A stretch of DNA of 22,818 nucleotides from assembly GCA_016302405.1 (NCBI GenBank), contig JAEDNR010000022.1, forward strand, positions 1-22,818, given 5' to 3'. Shown here piece after piece: positions 14,649-21,172 of this stretch. The number at the start of each line of letters is the position of its first letter. Position 1 is the first letter of the stretch. Position numbers and translations under genes: made by a program. The notes beneath the pieces were generated by a model. It was not told where the DNA came from. It was given only the letters and a program-made list of their open reading frames with translations, and did no database searches. This DNA is from Oscillospiraceae bacterium (GTDB lineage Bacteria; Bacillota; Clostridia; Oscillospirales; Oscillospiraceae).

Positions 14649-15925
14649 TTCAGAAGCTGCGGATCCGTTTTATCATTCTGTCCATGTCCACACTGCTTGC
14701 GGTTCTCCTTGTCATCCTCGGGGGAATCAATATCACCAATTACAGCGGTATCGTATCGGAGGCCGACAGGACGCTGACCGCCCTGTCGGAACCCCCGGAC
14801 AGGTTCAGTAAAAACAAAAATTCTCCCGGAAAAGAGCCAAACGGGTTTTGGGGGAAATTCTTCTCAGAGGACCGCAATACCAGCCGCTTCTTTTCTGTTC
14901 TTCTGACCCTTGACGGCAGTGTTCTGGAAACGGATCTGCAAAGCGGAACCATAATAGAACCTGCTGAAGCCTCCGACCTGGCTGTCAAAGCTTTTTCCAA
15001 ATCCGCAAGCCACGGCTTTGCGGGTATCTACCGGTTCTGTACGCAGTCCGGCAGCGACGGCGTGCGCATTCTGTTTCTGGACTGCGGACGGGAAATAAAA
15101 TCTTTTCGGCGTTTTCTGATGACCAGCATTGTTCTTTCCGCTCTGGGGCTGCTGCTGATATTCGGCATTGTCGTCTATTTTTCTGGCAGGATCGTTCGCC
15201 CATTTGCCGAAAGCTATGAAAAGCAGAAGCAGTTCATCACGGACGCGGGGCATGAGATCAAAACACCTCTGGCGATCATTCAGGCGGACGCGGATGTGCT
15301 GGAAATGGAGCTTGGTGAAAATGAATGGCTTGCGGATATTCAGGCCCACGTCAAACAGCTTTCCGGGCTGACCAACGATCTTTTTAGCCTTGCCCGGATG
15401 GAGGAAGGCCGAGCACCCCTGCAAATCCTGGAAATCCCCATCTCCGATCTGATTTCCGAAGCCGGAGAATCCTTCCAGAGCCTTGCCCAAACCCAGGGAA
15501 AGGTTATTCAGCGTGCTGTAGCGCCCATGCTTTCCATGGAAGCGGATGAAAAAGCCCTGAGGCAGCTTGTGAACATTCTGCTGGACAACGCGCTGAAATA
15601 TTCTCCGGAGGGCGGCAGCATCCGCCTGTCACTGGAAAAACAGGGAAAGCTGCTGAAGCTGACGGTTTCCAATCCATCTTTGGTGCCCCTGCCAGAAGAG
15701 AACCTGGACCGTCTGTTTGAACGCTTTTACCGTGCGGATCCCTCCCGGAATTCCCAGACAGGCGGGCACGGGATCGGGCTGTCCATTGCCAAAGCTATCG
15801 TCACAGCCCACGGCGGTCAGATCCACGCCTCCATTGCGGAAAACAACGCTCTGCACATCACCGCAACCCTTCCACAAAAGCAGCCGGCAAACATCATGCG
15901 TTCCCAGGCCCGTAAAGTGCCTTAA
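14645..15925 (+). CDS. Membrane sensor histidine kinase
   Basis: The 426-residue kinase has membrane segments at about 7-29 and 158-180, enclosing an extracellular sensor of about 125 residues with no family I recognise. A very short or absent HAMP segment follows (GRIVRPFAES). The HisKA box has the phosphorylated His203 in DAGHEIKTPL. The ATPase domain has the N box with Asn315 (NILLDNALKYS) and the GGHGIGLSIAK G2 box near 374-384. The usual G1 motif DxGxG is replaced by SNPSLVPL (about 342-349), a feature seen in some Firmicute kinases. It is the partner of the preceding response regulator. The stimulus may be cell-envelope state, given the neighbouring operon; this is inference. Confidence 0.94.
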   Translation: MIQKLRIRFIILSMSTLLAVLLVILGGINITNYSGIVSEADRTLTALSEPPDRFSKNKNSPGKEPNGFWGKFFSEDRNTSRFFSVLLTLDGSVLETDLQSGTIIEPAEASDLAVKAFSKSASHGFAGIYRFCTQSGSDGVRILFLDCGREIKSFRRFLMTSIVLSALGLLLIFGIVVYFSGRIVRPFAESYEKQKQFITDAGHEIKTPLAIIQADADVLEMELGENEWLADIQAHVKQLSGLTNDLFSLARMEEGRAPLQILEIPISDLISEAGESFQSLAQTQGKVIQRAVAPMLSMEADEKALRQLVNILLDNALKYSPEGGSIRLSLEKQGKLLKLTVSNPSLVPLPEENLDRLFERFYRADPSRNSQTGGHGIGLSIAKAIVTAHGGQIHASIAENNALHITATLPQKQPANIMRSQARKVP

Positions 15926-15952
15926 CGCCCGGTCCAATTTCAAAAAGGGTTC

Positions 15953-15986
15953 TTGATTCCCCATAAACCTTGGTGTATAATAGGTT
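15953..15986 (+). promoter_or_regulatory. Promoter and putative operator of the Rrf2 gene
   Basis: TTGATT (15953-15958) and a perfect TATAAT (15976-15981) are 17 bases apart. AACCT (15966-15970) and AGGTT (15982-15986) form an inverted repeat with an 11-base centre that includes the -10 box. Rrf2 proteins often repress their own gene from such a site. Confidence 0.65.
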
Positions 15987-16005
15987 AAAAAAGAGGGTAT
16001 TCCAC

Positions 16006-16437
16006 ATGCTGATTTCCACAAAGGGGCGTTACGCCCTGCGTATCATGATCGATCTTGCAGAGCACCAGACGGAGGATTTTATTTCTCTCAAAGGCATTGC
16101 CCAGCGGCAGGAGATCTCCGAAAAATATCTGGAGAGCATCATTCGGATGCTGGTCAAGGCCAGGGTGCTGGAAAGCCTGCGGGGCAAGGGCGGCGGTTAC
16201 CGTCTGAGAAAGTCGCCGGACCAGTACACCGTGGGCAGCATTCTGCGGCTTACCGAGGAGTCCCTGGCTCCCGTTTCCTGTCTGGAGCAAAACGCCGACA
16301 CCTGCCCCCGGGCTTACCTTTGCCGCACTCTTCCACTGTGGCAGGGACTGGATAAGGTGATCCAGGATTATCTGGAAAGCGTAACCATCGCGGATTTAAT
16401 GGAGCATGACACCGTCGGGGATGACTATGTAATTTAA
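16006..16437 (+). CDS. Rrf2-family transcriptional regulator, IscR-like with three cysteines
   Basis: The 143-residue protein has the Rrf2 winged helix: MLISTKGRYALRIMIDLA (1-18), the recognition helix around QEISEKYLESII (35-46), and the wing LRGKGGGYRL (58-67). C-terminal to this is a dimerisation helix. Cysteines at 92, 100 and 106 (C-x7-C-x5-C) correspond in position to the Fe-S ligands of IscR, whose spacing is usually C-x5-C-x5-C, so an iron-sulfur or redox sensor is plausible; CymR, the cysteine regulator of Bacillus, lacks them. The ATG at 16006 follows AGAGGG. The next gene is cysK, pointing to control of cysteine supply and perhaps its own promoter. A hairpin terminator separates the two genes. 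Confidence 0.92.
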   Translation: MLISTKGRYALRIMIDLAEHQTEDFISLKGIAQRQEISEKYLESIIRMLVKARVLESLRGKGGGYRLRKSPDQYTVGSILRLTEESLAPVSCLEQNADTCPRAYLCRTLPLWQGLDKVIQDYLESVTIADLMEHDTVGDDYVI

Positions 16438-16451
16438 ATATTTCAAAAACT

Positions 16452-16483
16452 GTCCGGTCACATTTGTGAGCGGACTGTTTTTT
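16452..16483 (+). terminator. Terminator after the Rrf2 gene
   Basis: GTCCG (16452-16456) pairs with CGGAC (16471-16475), and TCACA (16458-16462) with TGTGA (16465-16469), leaving one G-G mismatch. A run of six T follows at 16478-16483. This ends the regulator transcript before the cysK promoter. Confidence 0.75.
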
Positions 16484-16494
16484 CCATCTGCCTA

Positions 16495-16523
16495 TTGACA
16501 AATCTATCCCCCGGATATATAAT
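16495..16523 (+). promoter_or_regulatory. Consensus promoter for cysK
   Basis: Both boxes are perfect: TTGACA (16495-16500) and TATAAT (16518-16523), 17 bases apart. GGAT (16513-16516) and ATCC (16522-16525) form a short inverted pair over the -10 box that could be part of an operator. Such a strong promoter implies that control comes from a repressor or from the leader RNA. Confidence 0.85.
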
Positions 16524-16556
16524 CCATATATTCCTATTGGGGAGGTATGAATATAA

Positions 16557-16610
16557 ATGATAAATCTTAAAGCATTCTTCCGATGTTTCCCCTGCTGTCG
16601 AGCAATATAA
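16557..16610 (+). CDS. Putative cysteine-rich leader peptide upstream of cysK
   Basis: A 17-codon open frame reads MINLKAFFRCFPCCRAI and stops with TAA. GGGGAGG at 16539-16545 precedes its ATG by 11 bases. Three of 17 residues are cysteine, at codons 10, 13 and 14, including an adjacent pair; the peptide lies within the transcript from the consensus cysK promoter and 39 bases before the cysK start. Leader peptides rich in the amino acid made by the downstream enzyme are classic attenuation sensors, and cysteine-codon leaders have been described in mycobacteria. The sequence of the frame is observed; its translation and role are inferred. An overlapping ATG at 16547 is too close to the ribosome binding site and encodes only seven residues. 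Confidence 0.55.
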   Translation: MINLKAFFRCFPCCRAI

Positions 16611-16641
16611 TGAAATGATCAACACTATATGCATCAGGAGG
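16587..16641 (+). promoter_or_regulatory. Predicted RNA hairpin hiding the cysK ribosome binding site
   Basis: UUCC (16587-16590) can pair with GGAA (16640-16643), CCUG (16591-16594) with CAGG (16635-16638), and UGU (16596-16598) with GCA (16631-16633, one G-U), leaving one bulged A at 16639. The AGGAGG site of cysK (16636-16641) is therefore mostly paired. The left arm overlaps leader codons 11-14 (Phe-Pro-Cys-Cys). A ribosome paused on the cysteine codons would open the hairpin. The pairing was worked out by hand, and the folding energy was not computed. Confidence 0.45.
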
Positions 16642-16649
16642 AATGAAGT

Positions 16650-17582
16650 ATGCGTAAAATTTTTACATCCGCCGATCAGCTGATTGGAAAAACACCGCTG
16701 CTGGAGCTGGTACACCTGGAAAAAGAACTGGGCCTGGAGGCAAAAATCCTGGCAAAGCTGGAGTATTTTAATCCTGCGGGCTCCGTCAAGGACCGCATTG
16801 CAAAGGCCATGATCGACGATGCCGAAAGCAAGGGGCTTCTGAAGCCCGGCAGCGTCATCATAGAGCCCACCTCCGGCAATACAGGCATTGGCCTTGCTTC
16901 CGTGGCTGCCGCCAGGGGGTACCGGATCATCATTGTCATGCCCGAGACCATGAGCGTGGAGCGCCGCCAGCTGATGAAGGCCTATGGCGCGGAGCTGGTA
17001 CTGACGGAGGGTGCCAAGGGAATGAAAGGCGCCATTGCAAAGGCTGACGAGCTGGCAAAGGAAATCCCGGGCAGCTTTATCCCCGGCCAGTTTGTAAATC
17101 CTGCCAACCCTGCCGTGCACCGGGCCACCACCGGCCCCGAAATCTGGGAGGATACCGACGGCCAGGTGGATTTCTTCGTAGCCGGCGTGGGCACTGGCGG
17201 TACAGTCACTGGCGTTGGTGAGTATCTCAAGAGCCAGAATCCGGATGTTAAAGTGGTTGCCGTAGAGCCCGCCACCTCCCCGGTACTGAGCAAGGGCACC
17301 CCGGGTTCCCACAAAATTCAGGGCATCGGCGCGGGCTTTGTTCCCGCCGTCCTGAACACCGGCGTTTACGACGAAATCATCACCGTGGAGAATGAAGACG
17401 CTTTCGCAACCGGCAAGAAGATCGGCAAGTCCGAGGGCGTTCTTGTGGGCATTTCCTCCGGCGCCGCCGTCTGGGCAGCCATTGAACTGGCAAAACGGCC
17501 CGAAAACAAGGGTAAGACCATTGTCGCCCTCCTGCCGGATACCGGTGACCGGTACCTGTCCACTCCCCTTTTCGCGGACTGA
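16650..17582 (+). CDS. cysK: Cysteine synthase (O-acetylserine sulfhydrylase)
   Basis: CysK makes cysteine from O-acetylserine and sulfide using pyridoxal phosphate. The 310-residue fold-type II enzyme shows the cofactor Lys47 in NPAGSVKDRIA, the substrate loop TSGNTGIGLA (74-83), the phosphate cup GTGGTVTG (about 180-187), and the late SSGAAVWAA segment. Length is typical for CysK. The ATG at 16650 follows AGGAGG by eight bases. It is the only gene between its own consensus promoter and a palindromic repeat that may end transcription. It sits beside an IscR-like Rrf2 regulator and behind a cysteine-rich leader, so dual control by cysteine or sulfur state is likely. Confidence 0.96.
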   Translation: MRKIFTSADQLIGKTPLLELVHLEKELGLEAKILAKLEYFNPAGSVKDRIAKAMIDDAESKGLLKPGSVIIEPTSGNTGIGLASVAAARGYRIIIVMPETMSVERRQLMKAYGAELVLTEGAKGMKGAIAKADELAKEIPGSFIPGQFVNPANPAVHRATTGPEIWEDTDGQVDFFVAGVGTGGTVTGVGEYLKSQNPDVKVVAVEPATSPVLSKGTPGSHKIQGIGAGFVPAVLNTGVYDEIITVENEDAFATGKKIGKSEGVLVGISSGAAVWAAIELAKRPENKGKTIVALLPDTGDRYLSTPLFAD

Positions 17583-17943
17583 TTTCAAGTTTATTTCGTG
17601 AATGACATTTGACCACGCGAAGGGGCTGTCTCACTAAGGAAAGGTTTCGTCAAATAGCACAAAGAAAAAGAAAGCTGTCATTGCGAACCAGTGACCGATG
17701 TCACTGGTGTGGCAATCCCCCCGATTTTTCGAGTCGGTATCAGGAGGTTTCCCTTCTGACCGGGGGATTCCCACGCCAGTGTGCGCACTGGCTCGGAATG
17801 ACAGTTCTTTTATTTGTGCAATTTTTCTTTAGTGAGACAGCCCCTTTTCGACTTTCATTTGTTTCAGTGCCTCCGAGAACACCCCCATGTCCCGGCGCAT
17901 ATACTGCTATTGCAGGCAAATTTGTCTATGGTCGGGAGGTATT
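17583..17943. other. Gene-free stretch between cysK and DUF2935 gene
   Basis: Most of these 361 bases are the inverted-repeat element at 17620-17846. The remaining 97 bases before the DUF2935 start hold a CGGGAGG ribosome binding site; only weak promoter-like boxes are visible (TATACT near 17903 without a good -35). No other gene is supported. Confidence 0.6.
17620..17846. mobile_element. MITE-like palindromic element carrying paired hairpins (copy 2)
   Basis: The element is bounded by exact 16-base inverted ends, GGGGCTGTCTCACTAA (17622-17637) and its complement (17829-17844). Inside, the arms stay roughly complementary through GCACAAA/TTGTGCA. Two hairpins follow, at 17677-17721 and 17762-17802, of the same GTCATT...AATC type as at 1415-1581. 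Ends reading GGGGCTGTCTCA occur on several insertion-sequence families of Firmicutes, so mobilisation by a transposase in trans is plausible. No transposase is encoded and no clear target duplication is seen. As RNA the whole would fold into one long arm with two side hairpins and may terminate cysK transcription. Confidence 0.65.
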
Positions 17944-18831
17944 ATGAATACGAACCGGTATATCATTACATCGTTGGAGCTGCACCTGTTCTTCGGACGG
18001 ATCATGAAAGAGCACGCGTTTTTCCTGCGGGCAGGATTTACACCTGCCGACCCTGCCCTTTCCGAGAAAGCGAAATTCTATCAAAAGGAATTTGAGGAAC
18101 TGATGCGGGATACCATTGCCCTTGCAAGCGGGATCGCCGGCAAAGAGGTGTTGGGATCGGGGGAGGTGGTAACAGAGTTCACAGTCTGGGCGGAGCGGCA
18201 GACGGAGTGCTTCACCGGGATCCCCATTGACAAGGAGATCACCACCCGCTCCCTGTGCCTGCAGCCCAGGGACTGCCGCCGGGACCTGGGAGCAATGCAG
18301 GGCAAGGTGCGCAGGCTGAACCGCACCGCGCTGAAGCTGCTGAGCGGTCTGATCGGCTTCAAGGAAACCATTCTCAAACGTGTATTGAACTGCGAAATCT
18401 TCACGCTGAACTATCCCCTGCTCATCGAGCACATCCTCCGGGAAGCAAAGCTGTACAAACAATTCGTGGAGCAGCTGGAACGGGGCGGTGATCTTTCCGA
18501 GTGTTCCATGAAGGAAACCGAGTGCTTCTGGAATCAGATCATGATGGAGCACGCTCAGTTTATCCGGGGTCTGCTGGATCCCTGTGAAACAGAGCTGTTC
18601 TGCGCCGCGGACAATTTCGCCAAGGAATTCTGTAAGCTCCTGGAATGCAGCCGGAACGCCCAAAAGGCCCAGCTGCCGGACTCCCTGACCCAGACCGTCC
18701 GTTTCCGGGATTTTAAAACATCCGCGGTACAGGGAATCCAGCAGTGCATAATACGCAGTATCATTCTCCCCCTGCTGGCGGATCATGTTCTGCGGGAGGC
18801 AAACCACTACATCCGGCTATTCCAGCACTGA
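17944..18831 (+). CDS. DUF2935 helical protein
   Basis: A 295-residue, almost entirely helical protein made of two related halves. Each half has His/Glu-containing helices such as LHLFFGRIMKEHAFFLRAGF (about 11-30) and FWNQIMMEHAQFIRGLLDP (about 195-213), and the end LADHVLREANHYIRLF. The repeated E-H and H-x-x-x-E pairs in four-helix bundles suggest a metal site, as in ferritin- or hemerythrin-like folds; this is inference from pattern. DUF2935 is common in Clostridia, with no established role that I know. The ATG at 17944 follows CGGGAGG; a longer upstream frame lacks such a site. It follows cysK with the repeat element in between and is closed by its own terminator. Confidence 0.88.
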   Translation: MNTNRYIITSLELHLFFGRIMKEHAFFLRAGFTPADPALSEKAKFYQKEFEELMRDTIALASGIAGKEVLGSGEVVTEFTVWAERQTECFTGIPIDKEITTRSLCLQPRDCRRDLGAMQGKVRRLNRTALKLLSGLIGFKETILKRVLNCEIFTLNYPLLIEHILREAKLYKQFVEQLERGGDLSECSMKETECFWNQIMMEHAQFIRGLLDPCETELFCAADNFAKEFCKLLECSRNAQKAQLPDSLTQTVRFRDFKTSAVQGIQQCIIRSIILPLLADHVLREANHYIRLFQH

Positions 18832-18847
18832 GCGCATCGATAAATCA

Positions 18848-18895
18848 ACAAAGGGAGGCCTCTTCTGTGTGAAGTGCCTCCCTTTGTAGGTTTTT
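18848..18895. terminator. Terminator after DUF2935 gene
   Basis: ACAAAGGGAGGC (18848-18859) pairs perfectly over 12 bases with 18876-18887, followed by AGG and five T. Being strong and between convergent genes, it may also stop transcription from the GH31 gene, whose stop is at 18948. Confidence 0.8.
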
Positions 18896-18947
18896 CTGGA
18901 ATCATTCACATGTCATCCGGACAATACCAGGCATTTTCCGGGGCCGG

Positions 18948-21110
18948 TCAGGCTTTCCAGATTACTACCAGGCTGTCGGGGCCGGGGTAACCGTCCCGGG
19001 TGACGGTCTGCTTCACGGTCCGGCCGCTGACGGATATTTTCAGGCTGCGAAGCGACCCGGTCTCGTAGGCCAGGGTCTCCCCATCGTCGCAGTAGTGGGT
19101 GTGGGTGCCTTTCCCGGGAAATACCTCCAGGGCTTCCTCCCTGATTTCCTCCACGGACTGGGGCTTTCCCTGGGACACCGGAATGACCGCGCCCGCCCGG
19201 GCAAACAGCGGGATCCGCTCCAGGGGGGCCTCCGCAAGAATATACTTTCCGCCGGTATAGCGCTTGCCCGTGTAGTAATCGTACCATACGCCCCGGGGAA
19301 GATACACCGCCCGGGCAGTGATACCGGGAGTCATGACGGGAGCCGCCATCAGGCTGGAGCCAAGCATGCACTGATCCGTCAGTGCCCAAACATGTTCGTC
19401 CTCCGGAAATTCCAGAACAAGGGGCCGGAGGATGGGCATATCGGCATGGGCAAGGTCGTAGATGTAGGGCAGCAGATGATACCGCAGGTCCAGAGACACC
19501 CGGCAGGCATCCATGGTAGCCTTGTCAAAGGAAAATACCTCCTGATTCCGGGTGCCCTTGGCATAGTGGATGCGGAAGAAGGGGCTGATGGCACCCAACT
19601 GGCACCACCGAATCAGCAGCTCCGGGGTGGTGTCGGAGCCGAAGCCGCCCACGTCCGCGCCGGTCATGTACAGGCCGGAAAGCCCCTGGTTCATCATCTG
19701 GGTCAGGCTGAGCTGCAGGTGGGCCCAGATGGAGTGGTTGTCACCGGTCCAAGCGGCGCAGTACCGCTGAGAACCGGCGCAGCAGGCCCGGGTCAGGATA
19801 AAGGGCCGCCGTCCGTCCGCCGCCAGAAGGCCCTCATAGGTGGCCTGGCCCATGAAATGGCCGTAGATATTGTGGACTTCCTTATGGGAGCCTGCGGCAA
19901 AGCGCACATCATCGGGGATGGGTCCTGTGAAGTTTGCCGGTTCATTCATGTCGTTCCACACGCCCCGGACGCCGGCATCCGTAAGAAAGCGTATCTTCTC
20001 AGCCCACCAGTCCCTGGTTTCCCGGCGGGTAAAGTCCGGGAAAGCGGCGGGCCCGGGCCACACGGCACCCTCATAGACGCTGCCATCGGGATTCTTGGCA
20101 AAGTGCTCCCCTGCCACGCCCTCGTCGTATATATAGTAGCCCGGATCAATCTTCACGCCGGGATCGTTGGAGCAGGTGACCTTTACATTCCGCTCCCCCA
20201 GGGCTTTCATCAGTCCATTGGGATCCGGGAACCGCTCCCGGTTAAAGGTAAACACCCGGAAATTCTGCATGTAGTCAATATCCAGGAACACACCGTCCAA
20301 TGGGAGCTTATGCTCACGCATGGTGTCCACCGTCTCCAGAACCTCCCGGGGGGTATAGTAGCTCCAGCGGCTCTGGTGGAAGCCGTAGACCCACTTCTGC
20401 TGCAGCTTGTTTTTCCCGGTGAGCGTCAGATACTTTGCCAGTACCTCTTTGGGGTCCCTGCCGGGGATCAGATAGTAGTCAAGCTGACCGCCATCGTGGG
20501 ACCAGAAATAGTAGTCGTCCTGCTCTTTTCCGAAATCAAAACGGGTACGAAAGGTATTGTCCGCCAGAATACCGCAGCAGCCGGCAGCGGAATACACCAT
20601 AAAGAAATTGATGGATTTGTAAAGCCGCTGGAAATTGTCGCACTGGGGCGCGGGGTCATCGGTGTTCCAGTTCTCGTAGGCATAATGCCGCTTATCCAGG
20701 AAGCCGGTCTTGTCCCCCAGGCCGTAAATATGGGCATCAGGCGCAAGCTCCTTGACAACCTCCACTTCCCACTTGTCCGCACCAGCGAGGAACTCCGCCG
20801 GAAGATGTCCCTCGGACATGAGCTGGGCGACCTCCTCCGGCGGCAGGGAGGTTCGGGGACGGCGGGGGCCCGGATAGTCCCGGCACAGGAGCTTGCCGTT
20901 ATAGTACAGCGCCATGCCGTTTTCCGGCTCCACGCTGATATTCCCCCAGGTAAGCCTGCCGCAGTCAACCTTGGGTGCCCGGCTGCGCAGCTTTGCGGAA
21001 ACCATACAGCTGGGCTTGTGCTTTCCGTCGGTGACCCGGACAATGCCGGAAACCGGCATGGAGACCTGAAGTCCGGAATCGATATACACCGTGTTTCGAA
21101 TCAGTTTCAC
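18948..21110 (-). CDS. Glycoside hydrolase family 31 (alpha-glucosidase-like)
   Basis: A 720-residue GH31 enzyme that cleaves alpha-linked glucose or xylose ends by a retaining mechanism. An N-terminal beta-sandwich (about 1-230) with YGLGDKTG (129-136) leads to the barrel: DGVFLDIDYM (272-281), the signature GVWNDMNEPANF with nucleophile Asp387, and the acid/base Asp457 in WTGDN. Later YMTGADVGGFG and SPFFRIHYAKGTRNQE are standard. C-terminal sandwich domains follow. No signal peptide is seen, so it probably acts on imported oligosaccharides; the orphan sugar permease at 7466 is too far to link. The start is GTG at 21110 with GGAGG about ten bases upstream. Exact substrate (maltose, isomaltose, isoprimeverose) cannot be told. 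Confidence 0.93.
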   Translation of the reverse strand: MKLIRNTVYIDSGLQVSMPVSGIVRVTDGKHKPSCMVSAKLRSRAPKVDCGRLTWGNISVEPENGMALYYNGKLLCRDYPGPRRPRTSLPPEEVAQLMSEGHLPAEFLAGADKWEVEVVKELAPDAHIYGLGDKTGFLDKRHYAYENWNTDDPAPQCDNFQRLYKSINFFMVYSAAGCCGILADNTFRTRFDFGKEQDDYYFWSHDGGQLDYYLIPGRDPKEVLAKYLTLTGKNKLQQKWVYGFHQSRWSYYTPREVLETVDTMREHKLPLDGVFLDIDYMQNFRVFTFNRERFPDPNGLMKALGERNVKVTCSNDPGVKIDPGYYIYDEGVAGEHFAKNPDGSVYEGAVWPGPAAFPDFTRRETRDWWAEKIRFLTDAGVRGVWNDMNEPANFTGPIPDDVRFAAGSHKEVHNIYGHFMGQATYEGLLAADGRRPFILTRACCAGSQRYCAAWTGDNHSIWAHLQLSLTQMMNQGLSGLYMTGADVGGFGSDTTPELLIRWCQLGAISPFFRIHYAKGTRNQEVFSFDKATMDACRVSLDLRYHLLPYIYDLAHADMPILRPLVLEFPEDEHVWALTDQCMLGSSLMAAPVMTPGITARAVYLPRGVWYDYYTGKRYTGGKYILAEAPLERIPLFARAGAVIPVSQGKPQSVEEIREEALEVFPGKGTHTHYCDDGETLAYETGSLRSLKISVSGRTVKQTVTRDGYPGPDSLVVIWKA

Positions 21111-21143
21111 AGTTCCTATTCCTCCGTTTTTCTTTTTTATGGT

Positions 21144-21172
21144 ATTATACCGGAATCAAAACGGAAAATCAA
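21144..21172 (-). promoter_or_regulatory. Promoter for GH31 gene
   Basis: On the minus strand, TTGATT (21172-21167) and a perfect TATAAT (21149-21144) are 17 bases apart. The -35 box falls within the last codons of the DNA glycosylase gene, so the two genes can be transcribed together or separately. Confidence 0.75.

Noticed and set aside
16458..17588. A 376-codon open frame on the minus strand opposite cysK
   Set aside because: It is the antisense of an unmistakable cysteine synthase and runs over the cysK promoter.
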